DNA from: an uncultured Gammaproteobacteria bacterium | GTDB lineage: Bacteria > Pseudomonadota > Gammaproteobacteria > Magnimaribacterales > TMED112 | DNA length: 38,362 nt | Assembly (NCBI GenBank): GCA_913044115.1 | Contig: CAJWNO010000006.1 | Coordinates: forward strand, 1-38,362 | Reading direction: 5' to 3' | Part shown: in pieces, positions 19,686 through 29,702 of the stretch | How positions within the stretch are numbered: position 1 is the first letter of the stretch | Layout of the letters: every line of letters starts with the position of its first letter | Program-made: the position numbers and the translations under genes | Notes under the pieces: model-generated | Told to the model about the DNA's origin: nothing | Databases searched by the model: none | Seen by the model: only the letters and a program-made list of their open reading frames with translations

Positions 19686-20920
19686 TGAATGCTTGAGATA
19701 TTTGAGATTATCTCTGTTCTTTCCTCAACTAACTTATCGAAATATTTTTTGTTATAAGAATTTATAGATTGGGCATTTGGTGGTTCGACTTTTACTGGAT
19801 CCGTATGTTTGCCATTGATATGGAATTCATAATGCAAATGCGGGCCAGTTGCTAAACCAGTTGATCCAACATAGCCGATAGTTTGGCCTTGAGTAACTTT
19901 TGCGCCCTTTTTAATACCATTCGCAAAGCCTTTCAAATGGGCATATCTTGTCATGTACTTGTTGTAATGCATAACATCAATATAGTTCCCATAGGAATTT
20001 GAATACTGCGCGTTTTTTACAACTCCATCACCTGTAACTTTGACAGCAGTCCCTGCTTTTGCGGCATAATCAGTTCCTTTATGGGCTCTGATTTTATTAA
20101 GTATTGGATGCTTTCTATTTGGATTGTAATGTGAGCTAATTCTCGCAAACTCAATAGGCGTTCTTAAAAAAGCTTTTCTCACATTATTGCTGTCTGTGGT
20201 GTAATAATCTTTTCTGCCTTTTTGTGTAAAACGTATTACATTTATTTTGGTGCCTTTATTAGTGAACTCTGCAGCAAGTATGTCTCCGTTAGATACTAAT
20301 CTTCCATTCGAAAAAATATCTTCATAAAGTATTTTTACCTTATCTCCATTTCTTATGTCGTATGCATAATCAATATCCCAGCCAAAGATATATATCAAAT
20401 CCCCTAAAACTGATTCTGGTACGCCCGCTTTTTTTCCGGATGCATACAATGAATCAGATATTACAAATTCTCTAAATTGGGCAATCTTTTCAAGATTGTC
20501 TCTTCTTTTTTCGAAGGAGTAGTCACTACCATCTATAGTGAGCACATCTAGATAAAAATTGTCATCAAATCTTTTAACAGAGATAACACCATTATTAGAA
20601 GTAATATAGATTTGGTCGTTAACTTGTAGGCTAATAAACTTTTTTAACTTCCTGTCTTTTCCAATCTTATTTATTGTTGCAGGACTTACATTAAATTTAA
20701 TAAGTGTTGAATAGAATGTATCGCCAGCCCTTATAAGAATCTTATCTTCTGTTGGCAGGACAATATCACTATCAATTGGAGAAAGAGATATTCTTTCAAC
20801 TGTTAATTCAGAATCGTTATTAAAATTTCTATTTTCAGAATCTGCTGCTATTAAAAATATAAATACCGAAGGTATTAATAATATAGCTAGAATTAATTTT
20901 AAATGAGAGCCTGTGTACAT
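19682..20920 (-). CDS. Peptidoglycan DD-metalloendopeptidase, M23 family (MepM-like)
   Basis: RAHKGTDYAAKAGTAVKVTGDGVV; GNYIDVMH; GSTGLATGPHLHYEFHINGK. Confidence 0.9.
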   Translation of the reverse strand: MYTGSHLKLILAILLIPSVFIFLIAADSENRNFNNDSELTVERISLSPIDSDIVLPTEDKILIRAGDTFYSTLIKFNVSPATINKIGKDRKLKKFISLQVNDQIYITSNNGVISVKRFDDNFYLDVLTIDGSDYSFEKRRDNLEKIAQFREFVISDSLYASGKKAGVPESVLGDLIYIFGWDIDYAYDIRNGDKVKILYEDIFSNGRLVSNGDILAAEFTNKGTKINVIRFTQKGRKDYYTTDSNNVRKAFLRTPIEFARISSHYNPNRKHPILNKIRAHKGTDYAAKAGTAVKVTGDGVVKNAQYSNSYGNYIDVMHYNKYMTRYAHLKGFANGIKKGAKVTQGQTIGYVGSTGLATGPHLHYEFHINGKHTDPVKVEPPNAQSINSYNKKYFDKLVEERTEIISNISSIQ

Positions 20921-20945
20921 GTTCTGATATTATATATAAAGCTTT

Positions 20946-22148
20946 ATGAATGATCCTAAAAAACAAATTGAGATTATAAAACAAGGAATCGATGAGATCA
21001 TCGGTGAAGATGATTTAATTAAGAAATTAGAATCAGGAAAAAAATTAGTTGTGAAGGTCGGTTTTGACCCAACTGCACCTGATTTACATCTCGGCCACAC
21101 CGTAATTTTAAGAAAAATGCGGCAATTTCAAGACTTGGGCCACACCGTCATTTTTCTAATTGGTGACTTTACAGGCAAGATTGGTGACCCCAGTGGCAAA
21201 AATAAAACAAGGCCCCCTCTTACTGATGAAGATATAAAACAAAATGCAAAGACCTATGAAGAACAGGTTTTTAAAGTTTTAGACAGCAAGCAAACAAAGG
21301 TAGATTTTAATTCAAGGTGGGGTGACAAGCTATCTGGCGCAGATATGATTAAACTAGCTGCCCAATCGACTGTTGCCAGAATGATTGAAAGAGACGATTT
21401 TTCCAAGAGGTACAAAAATAATCAACCAATATCTATACATGAGTTTTTATACCCGCTAATGCAAGGTCTTGACTCTGTTGAGTTGAAAGCAGATGTTGAA
21501 TTAGGCGGAACAGATCAAAAATTCAATTTACTAGTAGGCAGGGATCTGCAAAAAAATGCAGGCATGGCTCCTCAAACCATAATTACATTGCCTCTTCTTG
21601 AAGGGTTAGATGGCATTAAAAAAATGTCTAAAAGTGAAGACAACTATATTGGTATAACAGAGAAAGCCGATGATATTTTTGGAAAAACCATGTCTATTCC
21701 TGATGACATAATGTTTAAATGGTATGACCTACTAAGTTTAAAAACAGTCGATCAAGTAAATGCTTTGAGAGCTAGCGCAAAAGATGGCGCTAATCCCAGA
21801 GACATTAAAGTTGAATTGGCCATGGAGCTTACTGAAAGGTTCACCAATCAAGATGATGCACTGAAAGCCAAAGATAATTTTTTCAAAAAATTTTCTACTA
21901 ACGAATTGCCTAGCGATATAGAAGAAAAAATAATTGAAACAAAAGAAACATATGCATTTGCTAATCTCCTAAAAGATATTGGTTTTGCAGTAAGCACATC
22001 AGAGGCCATTAGACTAATAAATCAAGGAGCTGTAAAAGTAGATCAAGAAAAGGTTGATTCAAAAGACTATACTCTGGAACCCAATGTGAAAAAGTTAATT
22101 CAAGTTGGGAAGAAAAAATTTGTCTATTTGACATTAAAACAAGGATAA
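20946..22148 (+). CDS. tyrS: Tyrosyl-tRNA synthetase
   Basis: [54 protein letters not shown]. Confidence 0.95.
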   Translation: MNDPKKQIEIIKQGIDEIIGEDDLIKKLESGKKLVVKVGFDPTAPDLHLGHTVILRKMRQFQDLGHTVIFLIGDFTGKIGDPSGKNKTRPPLTDEDIKQNAKTYEEQVFKVLDSKQTKVDFNSRWGDKLSGADMIKLAAQSTVARMIERDDFSKRYKNNQPISIHEFLYPLMQGLDSVELKADVELGGTDQKFNLLVGRDLQKNAGMAPQTIITLPLLEGLDGIKKMSKSEDNYIGITEKADDIFGKTMSIPDDIMFKWYDLLSLKTVDQVNALRASAKDGANPRDIKVELAMELTERFTNQDDALKAKDNFFKKFSTNELPSDIEEKIIETKETYAFANLLKDIGFAVSTSEAIRLINQGAVKVDQEKVDSKDYTLEPNVKKLIQVGKKKFVYLTLKQG

Positions 22149-22151
22149 AAA

Positions 22152-23309
22152 ATGAGCGAAAAAGAATTTGATTTGATTGTATTTGGCGGTACAAGCTTTA
22201 CGGGTAAGCTGGTTGTCGAATATTTAAACGAAAAATATACTGACGATTTCAAGTGGGCAATTGCAGGCCGTAATGAAGAAAAAATCAATGCAGTAAAAAC
22301 TGAATTGTCATGTGATGTCCCACACATCATTCTTGATTCATCAAACATTCAAGATATTGAGGCTGCAATGCAAAAGACCAAATTAATTTTAACTACGGTT
22401 GGACCGTATCAGCTTTATGGTAATGAAATTGTTGAGATGTGTGCAAAACACGGTGTTGATTACGTTGATTTAAGTGGAGAACCAGGATGGATGTATGAAA
22501 TGCAAAAACATTTGGATGCTGCAAAACAAAGCGGCGCAAGAATAGTTCATAGTTGTGGCTTTGATTCTATTCCTTCTGACTTGGGCGTACTTTTTCTTCA
22601 AAACTTAGCCAAAGAGAAATTCAATAAGCCATTTAAACAAGTTAAATGCAGGGTCCGTTCAATGAAAGGTGAGTTTTCCGGTGGTACAGCTGCCTCCTTA
22701 AAAGCAACTATCGGATCTTTAAAAGAAAAACCTGACTTATTTAATGTCCTTATTGATCCTTTCTGTCTTTGTGAGGGCAATAAAGGCCCCGAACAACCAA
22801 GGGATAATAAGCCTTACTACGATGAAGTAACAAGTGAGTGGGTAGCGCCGTTCTTTATGGCTCCAATAAACACAAAAAATGTGCATCGTTCAAACATGAT
22901 GTTGAATTATCCTTATGGAAAAGATTTTATCTACGATGAAATGTTTTCTATGGGCGATGGAGATGCTGGCAAAGCAAAAGCTGAAGCAATGGCTTCTTAT
23001 AACCCAATGATGGGTGACAATGTTCCAAAACCAGGAGAGGGCCCATCGAAAGAAGTTCGAGATTCGGGCAGTTATGACATGTTGTTTATGGGAGTTGAGC
23101 AAGATGAAGTAAAGCTGAGAATTTCAGTAATTGGAAAAGGTGATCCTGGTTATGCTTCGACATCAAAAATGATTACAGAAAGTGCACTATGCTTACTTCA
23201 AGATTGTCCTGATTTGCCTGGAGGCATATATACTACTGCCCCAGCTATGGGTGAAAAGCTCATAGAGAGATTAGAAGCAAAAGACGTGATGCATTTTTCA
23301 GAAGAATAA
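22152..23309 (+). CDS. Saccharopine dehydrogenase-like / trans-acting enoyl reductase family protein
   Basis: DLIVFGGTSFTGKLVVEYL Rossmann motif; VDYVDLSGEPGWMYEM; HSCGFDSIPSDLGVL. Confidence 0.85.
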   Translation: MSEKEFDLIVFGGTSFTGKLVVEYLNEKYTDDFKWAIAGRNEEKINAVKTELSCDVPHIILDSSNIQDIEAAMQKTKLILTTVGPYQLYGNEIVEMCAKHGVDYVDLSGEPGWMYEMQKHLDAAKQSGARIVHSCGFDSIPSDLGVLFLQNLAKEKFNKPFKQVKCRVRSMKGEFSGGTAASLKATIGSLKEKPDLFNVLIDPFCLCEGNKGPEQPRDNKPYYDEVTSEWVAPFFMAPINTKNVHRSNMMLNYPYGKDFIYDEMFSMGDGDAGKAKAEAMASYNPMMGDNVPKPGEGPSKEVRDSGSYDMLFMGVEQDEVKLRISVIGKGDPGYASTSKMITESALCLLQDCPDLPGGIYTTAPAMGEKLIERLEAKDVMHFSEE

Positions 23310-23322
23310 TAAATTTTAAAAA

Positions 23323-23350
23323 TAGACTTAAGTATTAAAAAATCTATAAT
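23323..23350 (+). promoter_or_regulatory. Putative sigma70 promoter of tRNA-Ile
   Basis: TAGACT - 16 nt - TATAAT, with the tRNA beginning 13 nt after the -10 hexamer. Confidence 0.55.
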
Positions 23351-23362
23351 ATTTTGTTCTTC

Positions 23363-23439
<77 letters not shown>

Positions 23440-23452
23440 GTTTGGAGATGAG

Positions 23453-25009
23453 ATGAAAAAAATTGCCTTAGTATTCTTAAGTCTGCTTAGTTTTTCAATT
23501 ATTCCGCATGACAAGTGGAGCCCAACAAAGTTATCCGAAGAAATTGCTCATGCACCGTCAGTATTGCCAGACCGAGTGGTTTTAACTTGGAACAATGACC
23601 CTGCAACTACTCAATCAGTCACATGGCGTACAGACACTTCAGTAATGGCAGGGCTTGCAGAAATAGCAGTAGCCAATGCCAATGGTAGAGCATTAAAAAC
23701 AACAGAATACAAAGCTAAAACATCTTTTTTTGAGAGCGACATCAATAAAGCTCATTACCATAACGTCACCTTTAAAAATCTTGAGCCAAATACTCTTTAT
23801 GCATACCGTGTTGGTGATGGCGAAAACTGGACTGAATACTACCACTTTAAAACTGCTAGTTTAGATGCAGAGCCATTTAGTTTTATTTATTTTGGTGATG
23901 CGCAAAATGAGGTAAAAACACATTGGTCAAGAGTCTTCAGAGAAGCATTCCGTGATGCGCCAAGAGCAGCATTTACCCTTCATGCTGGAGATCTAATTGA
24001 TGAACATTATATGGATGCTCAATGGGGAGAATGGCATCAGGCTCCAGACTGGGTTAATGGCACAATACCGGTAATTGCTACTCCAGGAAATCATGAATAC
24101 TTGAATGACTCTCAGCGTAAGAGAATTTGGAAAAACAAAAATGGTAAAGACATAAAAATAGAAATTGAGGAATATACCCAACAAGCACCAGGAGTATATA
24201 AATTAACAATTGAAGATGCAGATAAGCAGAGCGGGTCTCTAATAATTAAAGCGCCCGGTAATATTGATTCAATAGATTCAGGCATTGAATCGATAACGGG
24301 TTTTTCTGCAGCTGAGTTAGTTGGCACTGATATTCAAGGAGGTGGTGCTCCACTTTATGATCGCTTACAGAACCCAACTGGAACGCCAATTCTAAGTACG
24401 CATTGGCGACCTCAATTTTCTTTTCCTATCCAAGATGTACCAAAAGATAGTCTTAAGGAAACTGTTTATTTTATTGATTACCAAGGTGTCAGATTTATTT
24501 CATTAAACTCGAATACTGCTATGGCAGAACAAGTGCCATGGTTACAAAGGGTGCTTGAGCAAAATCCAAATCATTGGACAGTTGTGACTTTTCATCACCC
24601 AATGTACTCACCTGCTTCAGACAGAGACAATATTGAATTAAGAAAAATGTGGAAACCACTTTTTGATAAATATAGAGTCGATCTAATTCTAAGTGGACAT
24701 GATCATACTTATTCCAGAACGGGCCTTGTTGATACTAGTAATCTAAAAAATGTGCCAACCGGTTATCAGCAAGCTTATGACCCAAAAATTGGCACAGTAA
24801 ATGTAGTCTCAGTGAGTGGTCCAAAATTGTATGAAATAACAAAAGGCAAATATGCAAAAACCTTTGCAGAAAACACCCAGCTTTATCAGATCATAGATAT
24901 AGAAGGTGATAATCTTCGTTTTAGAGCTTTCACAGCAACAGGTGATCTTTACGATGAGTTCCTTCTTCAGAAAAGAACTGACAAACCCAATCTATTAATA
25001 GAGAAATAA
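23453..25009 (+). CDS. Purple-acid-phosphatase-like metallophosphoesterase with fibronectin-like N-terminal domain
   Basis: SVTWRTD; YFGDAQ; HAGDLIDEH; PGNHEY; TFHHPMYS; LSGHDHTYSRT. Confidence 0.88.
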   Translation: MKKIALVFLSLLSFSIIPHDKWSPTKLSEEIAHAPSVLPDRVVLTWNNDPATTQSVTWRTDTSVMAGLAEIAVANANGRALKTTEYKAKTSFFESDINKAHYHNVTFKNLEPNTLYAYRVGDGENWTEYYHFKTASLDAEPFSFIYFGDAQNEVKTHWSRVFREAFRDAPRAAFTLHAGDLIDEHYMDAQWGEWHQAPDWVNGTIPVIATPGNHEYLNDSQRKRIWKNKNGKDIKIEIEEYTQQAPGVYKLTIEDADKQSGSLIIKAPGNIDSIDSGIESITGFSAAELVGTDIQGGGAPLYDRLQNPTGTPILSTHWRPQFSFPIQDVPKDSLKETVYFIDYQGVRFISLNSNTAMAEQVPWLQRVLEQNPNHWTVVTFHHPMYSPASDRDNIELRKMWKPLFDKYRVDLILSGHDHTYSRTGLVDTSNLKNVPTGYQQAYDPKIGTVNVVSVSGPKLYEITKGKYAKTFAENTQLYQIIDIEGDNLRFRAFTATGDLYDEFLLQKRTDKPNLLIEK

Positions 25010-25032
25010 CGCCATATTTCAATTAGTCTAGT

Positions 25033-25038
25033 TATAAT
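25033..25038 (+). promoter_or_regulatory. Putative -10 element (TATAAT) upstream of the TPP riboswitch
   Basis: TATAAT about 8 nt before the predicted P1 helix; no good -35 seen. Confidence 0.4.
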
Positions 25039-25045
25039 TACTTAA

Positions 25046-25126
25046 GTGCAAAGGGGAGGCTTAGCCTGAGATCTTTGATAGGAACCCTTTGAACCTGAAC
25101 CATATAGTGATGGCGGAGGAATTGCA
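25046..25126 (+). promoter_or_regulatory. TPP riboswitch (THI element)
   Basis: gtgcaaaGGGGaggcttagcCTGAGAtc...gaACCCTTTGAACCTGAacc...ggcggaGGaattgca matches the THI-box consensus; P1-P5 can be drawn by hand; sits upstream of a receptor/PnuC/kinase operon. Confidence 0.93.
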
Positions 25127-27228
25127 TGAAACACATCATAAATTATCTATATTTACTCGTTTTATTATTTGCATCTGAAATTATTCTTTCAGATGAAATT
25201 GAAGAAGTAATCGTTACAGCAGATTACAGAAGTACAGAACTCAATAAAGAGGACTCAAGTATTTTTGTTCTAGATGCAGAAGAGATTAAAACTCAACCAA
25301 TAAAGCATTTTGAAAATCTTTCATATTTAGTCCCAAATTTGAATTTTGCTGCAAGTGATTCGCGGGCAAGATACTTTCAGATCCGAGGAATTGGTGAAAG
25401 ATCAGGGTATTTGGGTACACCAAATACTTCAGTAGGTTTTCTGATTGACGATGTTGATTATTCTGGACAAGCAGGCATTGCTACTACCTTTGATGTTGAG
25501 CAAATAGAAATATTTAATGGTCCACAAGGTTCAAGAATTGGAGCAAACGCTCTAGCAGGTCTTATATATATCAAAACAAAAGATCCAACTGATGAATTTG
25601 AAGGCACTTCAGAAATCACCTATGGAAATTACAATACACTAAGCACTGGCTTAGCATTTGGCGGCCCATTAACTGAAAGCAAAAACATTAAATTTAGGCT
25701 TGCTTTAAGAAAAGATAATACAGACGGGTTTAGAGAAAATTTATATTTAAATAGGTCTGATACCTCTAGGAAAGACGAGACAACAGCAAGATTAAAAATC
25801 GATTTTGAGCTTGATAATAAAACTAATGCCAAAGTCTTGCTGAGCCAAGTCGATATGGATGATCCAGCAGATATCTGGACGATTGATGGCTCTTTGAATA
25901 CGCTTTCCGATCGCCCTGGAATGGACTCTCAAAAGACTGATACATTTGGTTTAAAAGTGATAAGGGCTAACAGGTACAACCAGTTTGAAAGTTTAACCAG
26001 TACAACTGATACAGATGTAGTTTTTAGTTATGACGCAGATTGGGGTAACGCTGATTCACACGCACCCTATACGTATGATTATTTTTCTGAAACTTTGAGA
26101 GCAAGAGAATCTTTTAGCCAAGAATTTAGATTTGTTTCCAATGAAAAATACAAAGCAGAACGTCTACCTTTTGACTGGGTCGTTGGTGTTTCATACTTAA
26201 AGCTAGATGAAACAAATGATCGACAAGATGACGGCATTTATGGAGATCCAAATGATCCATTTTCACCTTATACAAGCTTAACCACCTCAAAGAGTGACTA
26301 CAGTTCAACTAATATTTCTATTTTTGGAAATATTGATTACGAATTCTCTGCTTTTACAAAATTAAGTATAGGCCTAAGAATGGAGGATTGGTCAGCAAAA
26401 TATTTTGATTCTAATAATGAAAGATTTAGTCCTTCAGATAACATGATGGGTGGAAAAGTTTCACTCATACATTCGTTTAAGGAGGGCATGAATATTTTTA
26501 CTAATTATGCCAAAGGTTATAAGCAAGGGGGCTTTAATGTTGGTCTTGGTTTACTCGATAGCACGACGAGTTCTGATTTGGAGTACGATCCTGAATTCTT
26601 AACTAATTATGAAATAGGAATGGATCTTTCAATTTCAGACCAGACAGATCTTAGAATTGTTGGATTTTATTCAGAGAGAACAGATCAACAAGTTTTAATA
26701 TCTACGCAAGTCGACCCCAATGATCCAAACACGTTTGTCTTTCTTACACAAAATGCAGCCGAGGGAGAAAACTACGGATTTGAGTTAAATTTAAACTCAG
26801 ATATATCTAATAGCTTAGATGTTTTTGTAAATTTAGGTTTATTAAATACAGAAATAAAAAGCTGGGAATCTAGGCCTGAAATACAAGGTAGAGAACAAGC
26901 TCATGCTCCAAGTAATTCTTATTCATTTGGTTTAAATTACAGACCAACGTCTAAAACTTATTTAAATCTTCATGCTACTGGAAAGAGTGGTTTTTATTAT
27001 TCAGATTCTCACAATAATAAATCAGATTCGTACACCTTAGTAAATACAAGTTTTGGTTATACCCAGGGAGATTGGGTTGTGGAGTTATGGGTGAGAAACT
27101 TATTTGATGAATACTACGCAACTAGAGGATTCTTTTTTGGCAACGAAGCACCAAATTTTGAAGATACATTGTATGAAAGGCATGGAGACCCACGTCACTT
27201 AGGTCTTTCAGTTAGATATGATTTCTAA
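25126..27228 (+). CDS. TonB-dependent outer-membrane receptor, predicted thiamine/B1-related
   Basis: EEVIVTADYRSTELN; IRGIGERSG; GPQGSRIGANALAGLIYIKT plug motif; C-terminal LGLSVRYDF; TPP riboswitch leader. Confidence 0.9.
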   Translation: MKHIINYLYLLVLLFASEIILSDEIEEVIVTADYRSTELNKEDSSIFVLDAEEIKTQPIKHFENLSYLVPNLNFAASDSRARYFQIRGIGERSGYLGTPNTSVGFLIDDVDYSGQAGIATTFDVEQIEIFNGPQGSRIGANALAGLIYIKTKDPTDEFEGTSEITYGNYNTLSTGLAFGGPLTESKNIKFRLALRKDNTDGFRENLYLNRSDTSRKDETTARLKIDFELDNKTNAKVLLSQVDMDDPADIWTIDGSLNTLSDRPGMDSQKTDTFGLKVIRANRYNQFESLTSTTDTDVVFSYDADWGNADSHAPYTYDYFSETLRARESFSQEFRFVSNEKYKAERLPFDWVVGVSYLKLDETNDRQDDGIYGDPNDPFSPYTSLTTSKSDYSSTNISIFGNIDYEFSAFTKLSIGLRMEDWSAKYFDSNNERFSPSDNMMGGKVSLIHSFKEGMNIFTNYAKGYKQGGFNVGLGLLDSTTSSDLEYDPEFLTNYEIGMDLSISDQTDLRIVGFYSERTDQQVLISTQVDPNDPNTFVFLTQNAAEGENYGFELNLNSDISNSLDVFVNLGLLNTEIKSWESRPEIQGREQAHAPSNSYSFGLNYRPTSKTYLNLHATGKSGFYYSDSHNNKSDSYTLVNTSFGYTQGDWVVELWVRNLFDEYYATRGFFFGNEAPNFEDTLYERHGDPRHLGLSVRYDF

Positions 27229-27805
27229 TTTTTTTATAGAAAATTGGTTTGAAATTGTAGCTGCACTTCTTGCTATCTCTTATTTATTTCTAGCTATGCG
27301 CCAAGATGCTAAGTGCTGGGTAGCTTGGATCTTAAGTTCGCTTATGTATCTTTTTGTCATGTATTCTGCTGGCCTATACATGGAAGCAGCATTGCAAATT
27401 TTTTATTTAATTATTGGCTTTTATGGCCTCTATGAATGGAAATATGCACATAACACAAAAGCACAACTAACTATAAAAATTTGGTCATTTAGGAAGCATA
27501 GTTTAGTTTTATCTTTCCTCTTTTTTCTTGTTATTTCATCGGGCTATATTTTGGCTAATAATACTAATGCTGCATCACCCTATGTAGATGCATTTACTAC
27601 ATGGGGAGCGATTATTGCATCTTACATGGTCGCCAAAAAAATATTAGAGAACTGGATTTATTGGTTTGTTATAGATTTTGTTTCTGTTTTCTTATTCATA
27701 TCTAGAGAACTTTACCCAACTGCGCTTTTATTTATTGTTTATTTGATTTTAGTAGTTTTTGGTTACAGATCTTGGAAAAGGGAGTGGCAGCTAAAACATG
27801 GGTGA
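27218..27805 (+). CDS. pnuT: PnuC-family transporter, predicted thiamine permease (PnuT-like)
   Basis: Multi-TM; FYGLYEWKY; ENWIYWFVIDFVSVFLFISRELYPTALLFIVYLILVVFGYRSW; overlaps receptor and kinase genes. Confidence 0.85.
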   Translation: MISNFFIENWFEIVAALLAISYLFLAMRQDAKCWVAWILSSLMYLFVMYSAGLYMEAALQIFYLIIGFYGLYEWKYAHNTKAQLTIKIWSFRKHSLVLSFLFFLVISSGYILANNTNAASPYVDAFTTWGAIIASYMVAKKILENWIYWFVIDFVSVFLFISRELYPTALLFIVYLILVVFGYRSWKREWQLKHG

Positions 27806-28511
27806 ACTAATTTTTATTGAGCAAATTAAAAAAACAAAGTTATCACTAATAAATCTCTGTACGTTTAAGGGTCAAAAAGTAATATCCAAGAATAAAACGC
27901 TCTTCCCTTTCACTAATAACCTTAATGCCGAACTTGCGATACATACTAAACTTGCTAAGGAAAAATTATGCCCAGAAATTATTGATTTTGATAAGAAAAA
28001 AAATTTAATTATCTATGAATATTTAGAAGGCACTAATGATATTTCTAATTTAGATGAAAAATTCTTATCTAAGCTGGGTAGAACTCTAAAAAGATTTCAT
28101 CAAGCAAGCATTCAAGACGCAAAAATTAGCACTTTTAAGGAGAAGATAGGAATGTATAAAGAAATTTTAATTAATTCTTCTGATGCAGCTGTTAAAGCGG
28201 GTTTTGAGTTATTTGATCGACTATATGAAGATAGTGAAGATTTTGTATTTTGTCATAATGACATTAATGCTTCTAATATTTTTTATAACAATGATATAAA
28301 ACTTATAGACTGGGAATACGCAGGTTTTAATCTTCCAATTTATGATATTGCTTCAGTCTCATCGGTGTTTAATTTGGATGACTACCAGTTATCTATTCTC
28401 ATGGATTCTTATAATAGCAATCTAGATATAAGCTCAATAAAAAATTTTGAGTTACTTAATTCTATGGTTGAGTATATCTGGCTCCAAGCCTTAAAGATTT
28501 CAGATTCATAA
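27798..28511 (+). CDS. APH/choline-kinase-fold phosphotransferase, predicted thiamine kinase (ThiK-like)
   Basis: FCHNDINASNIFYNNDIKLIDWEYAGFNLPIYDIAS; last gene of the riboswitch operon. Confidence 0.75.
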   Translation: MGELIFIEQIKKTKLSLINLCTFKGQKVISKNKTLFPFTNNLNAELAIHTKLAKEKLCPEIIDFDKKKNLIIYEYLEGTNDISNLDEKFLSKLGRTLKRFHQASIQDAKISTFKEKIGMYKEILINSSDAAVKAGFELFDRLYEDSEDFVFCHNDINASNIFYNNDIKLIDWEYAGFNLPIYDIASVSSVFNLDDYQLSILMDSYNSNLDISSIKNFELLNSMVEYIWLQALKISDS

Positions 28512-28547
28512 AATAACAGACTTTATTCAATTTTTTATGCTTATTAA

Positions 28548-28576
28548 TTGATATTTGTATATAAAATAGCTATATT
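28548..28576 (+). promoter_or_regulatory. Putative sigma70 promoter of gap
   Basis: TTGATA - 17 nt - TATATT upstream of gap. Confidence 0.5.
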
Positions 28577-28626
28577 CTTACGAAAATTGACTAAATTAAT
28601 TACAAAAAAGAGGTTTTAACATAAAA

Positions 28627-29661
28627 ATGAAGATAGCAATTAATGGTTTTGGCAGAATTGGCAGAAATATTCTTAGATCTTATCTAGCTAAAGATCAGGT
28701 TTGGAAAAAATTTAATCAAATAGAGATAGTAGCAATAAACGATTTGGGTTCGTCAAAAGACAGCGCACATCTTCTTAAATATGATTCAGTGCATGGAAAA
28801 TTAAATAACCTTATAGAGCACACTGAGCAAAGCATAAAAATTGATGGCCAAGAAATTGCATGCTTTTCTGAAAAAGATCCAAAAAACCTACCTTGGGCAA
28901 AGCTGGGAGTTGATGTTGTTTTCGAATGTACAGGCCTTTTCACTACTAAAGAGAGTGCTAGCAGTCATTTAGATGCAGGTGCAAAAAGAGTTCTCATATC
29001 TGCTCCAGGCAAAAATGTAGATAAAACTATAGTTTATGGCGTAAACCACGACACACTTACAAAGGATGATTTAGTAATTTCAAATGCATCCTGTACAACG
29101 AATTGTCTTGCGCCAATTGCAAAAGTTATACATGAGCACTTTACAATTTTAAATGGCATGGCCAATACTATTCATGCTTATACTAATGATCAGTCTTTAC
29201 TAGATGTCCATCACTCAGATCTATTAAGAGCTCGAGCTGCAAGTCTTTCTATGATCCCAACTAAAACAGGCGCTGCGTCGGCAGTAGGTGAAGTCTTGCC
29301 AGAACTATTAGGCAAACTTGATGGTTTAGCAGTAAGAGTTCCTGTTTCGAATGTATCTTTACTAGATTTTACCTTTACTACCGAAAAGAAATTCTCTATT
29401 GATGAGTTAAATAAAAAACTTGAAGCAGCCTCTAAAAATGGTTTAACCGGAATTTTATCGATAAATGAAATTCCTTTAGTTAGTACTGATTTTGGGAATG
29501 ACCCTCATTCTGTTATCTATGACAAGTCTCATACTAAACAGATTGGTAATTCTACAAAAATCCTTGCTTGGTACGACAATGAATGGGGATTTTCAAATAG
29601 AATGCTTGATGTGGCCAATTATCTTAATCAAGTAACCAACAAAGAATTCAAGGCAGCATAA
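28627..29661 (+). CDS. gap: Glyceraldehyde-3-phosphate dehydrogenase, type I
   Basis: MKIAINGFGRIGRNILR; VISNASCTTNCLAPIAK; IPTKTGAA; WYDNEWGFSNRM. Confidence 0.95.
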   Translation: MKIAINGFGRIGRNILRSYLAKDQVWKKFNQIEIVAINDLGSSKDSAHLLKYDSVHGKLNNLIEHTEQSIKIDGQEIACFSEKDPKNLPWAKLGVDVVFECTGLFTTKESASSHLDAGAKRVLISAPGKNVDKTIVYGVNHDTLTKDDLVISNASCTTNCLAPIAKVIHEHFTILNGMANTIHAYTNDQSLLDVHHSDLLRARAASLSMIPTKTGAASAVGEVLPELLGKLDGLAVRVPVSNVSLLDFTFTTEKKFSIDELNKKLEAASKNGLTGILSINEIPLVSTDFGNDPHSVIYDKSHTKQIGNSTKILAWYDNEWGFSNRMLDVANYLNQVTNKEFKAA

Positions 29662-29670
29662 AAGCTGCTT
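29651..29670 (+). other. 7-bp stem-loop spanning the gap stop codon (possible processing or weak termination element)
   Basis: AGGCAGC-ATAAAA-GCTGCTT; no clear U-tract follows. Confidence 0.35.
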
Positions 29671-29702
29671 GAAATTTATTGATCCAGCCTTAAAACTGTT
29701 AA

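Noticed and set aside
22152-23309. Lysine-catabolism link between this saccharopine-dehydrogenase-like gene and the DUF1338 gene
   Set aside because: Motifs fit the broad saccharopine-dehydrogenase-like/enoyl reductase group, not true saccharopine dehydrogenase, and the genes are 16 kb apart
29651-29670. Intrinsic terminator after gap
   Set aside because: A good stem is present but it is followed by gaaattt without a U-tract, so kept only as a stem-loop of unknown role
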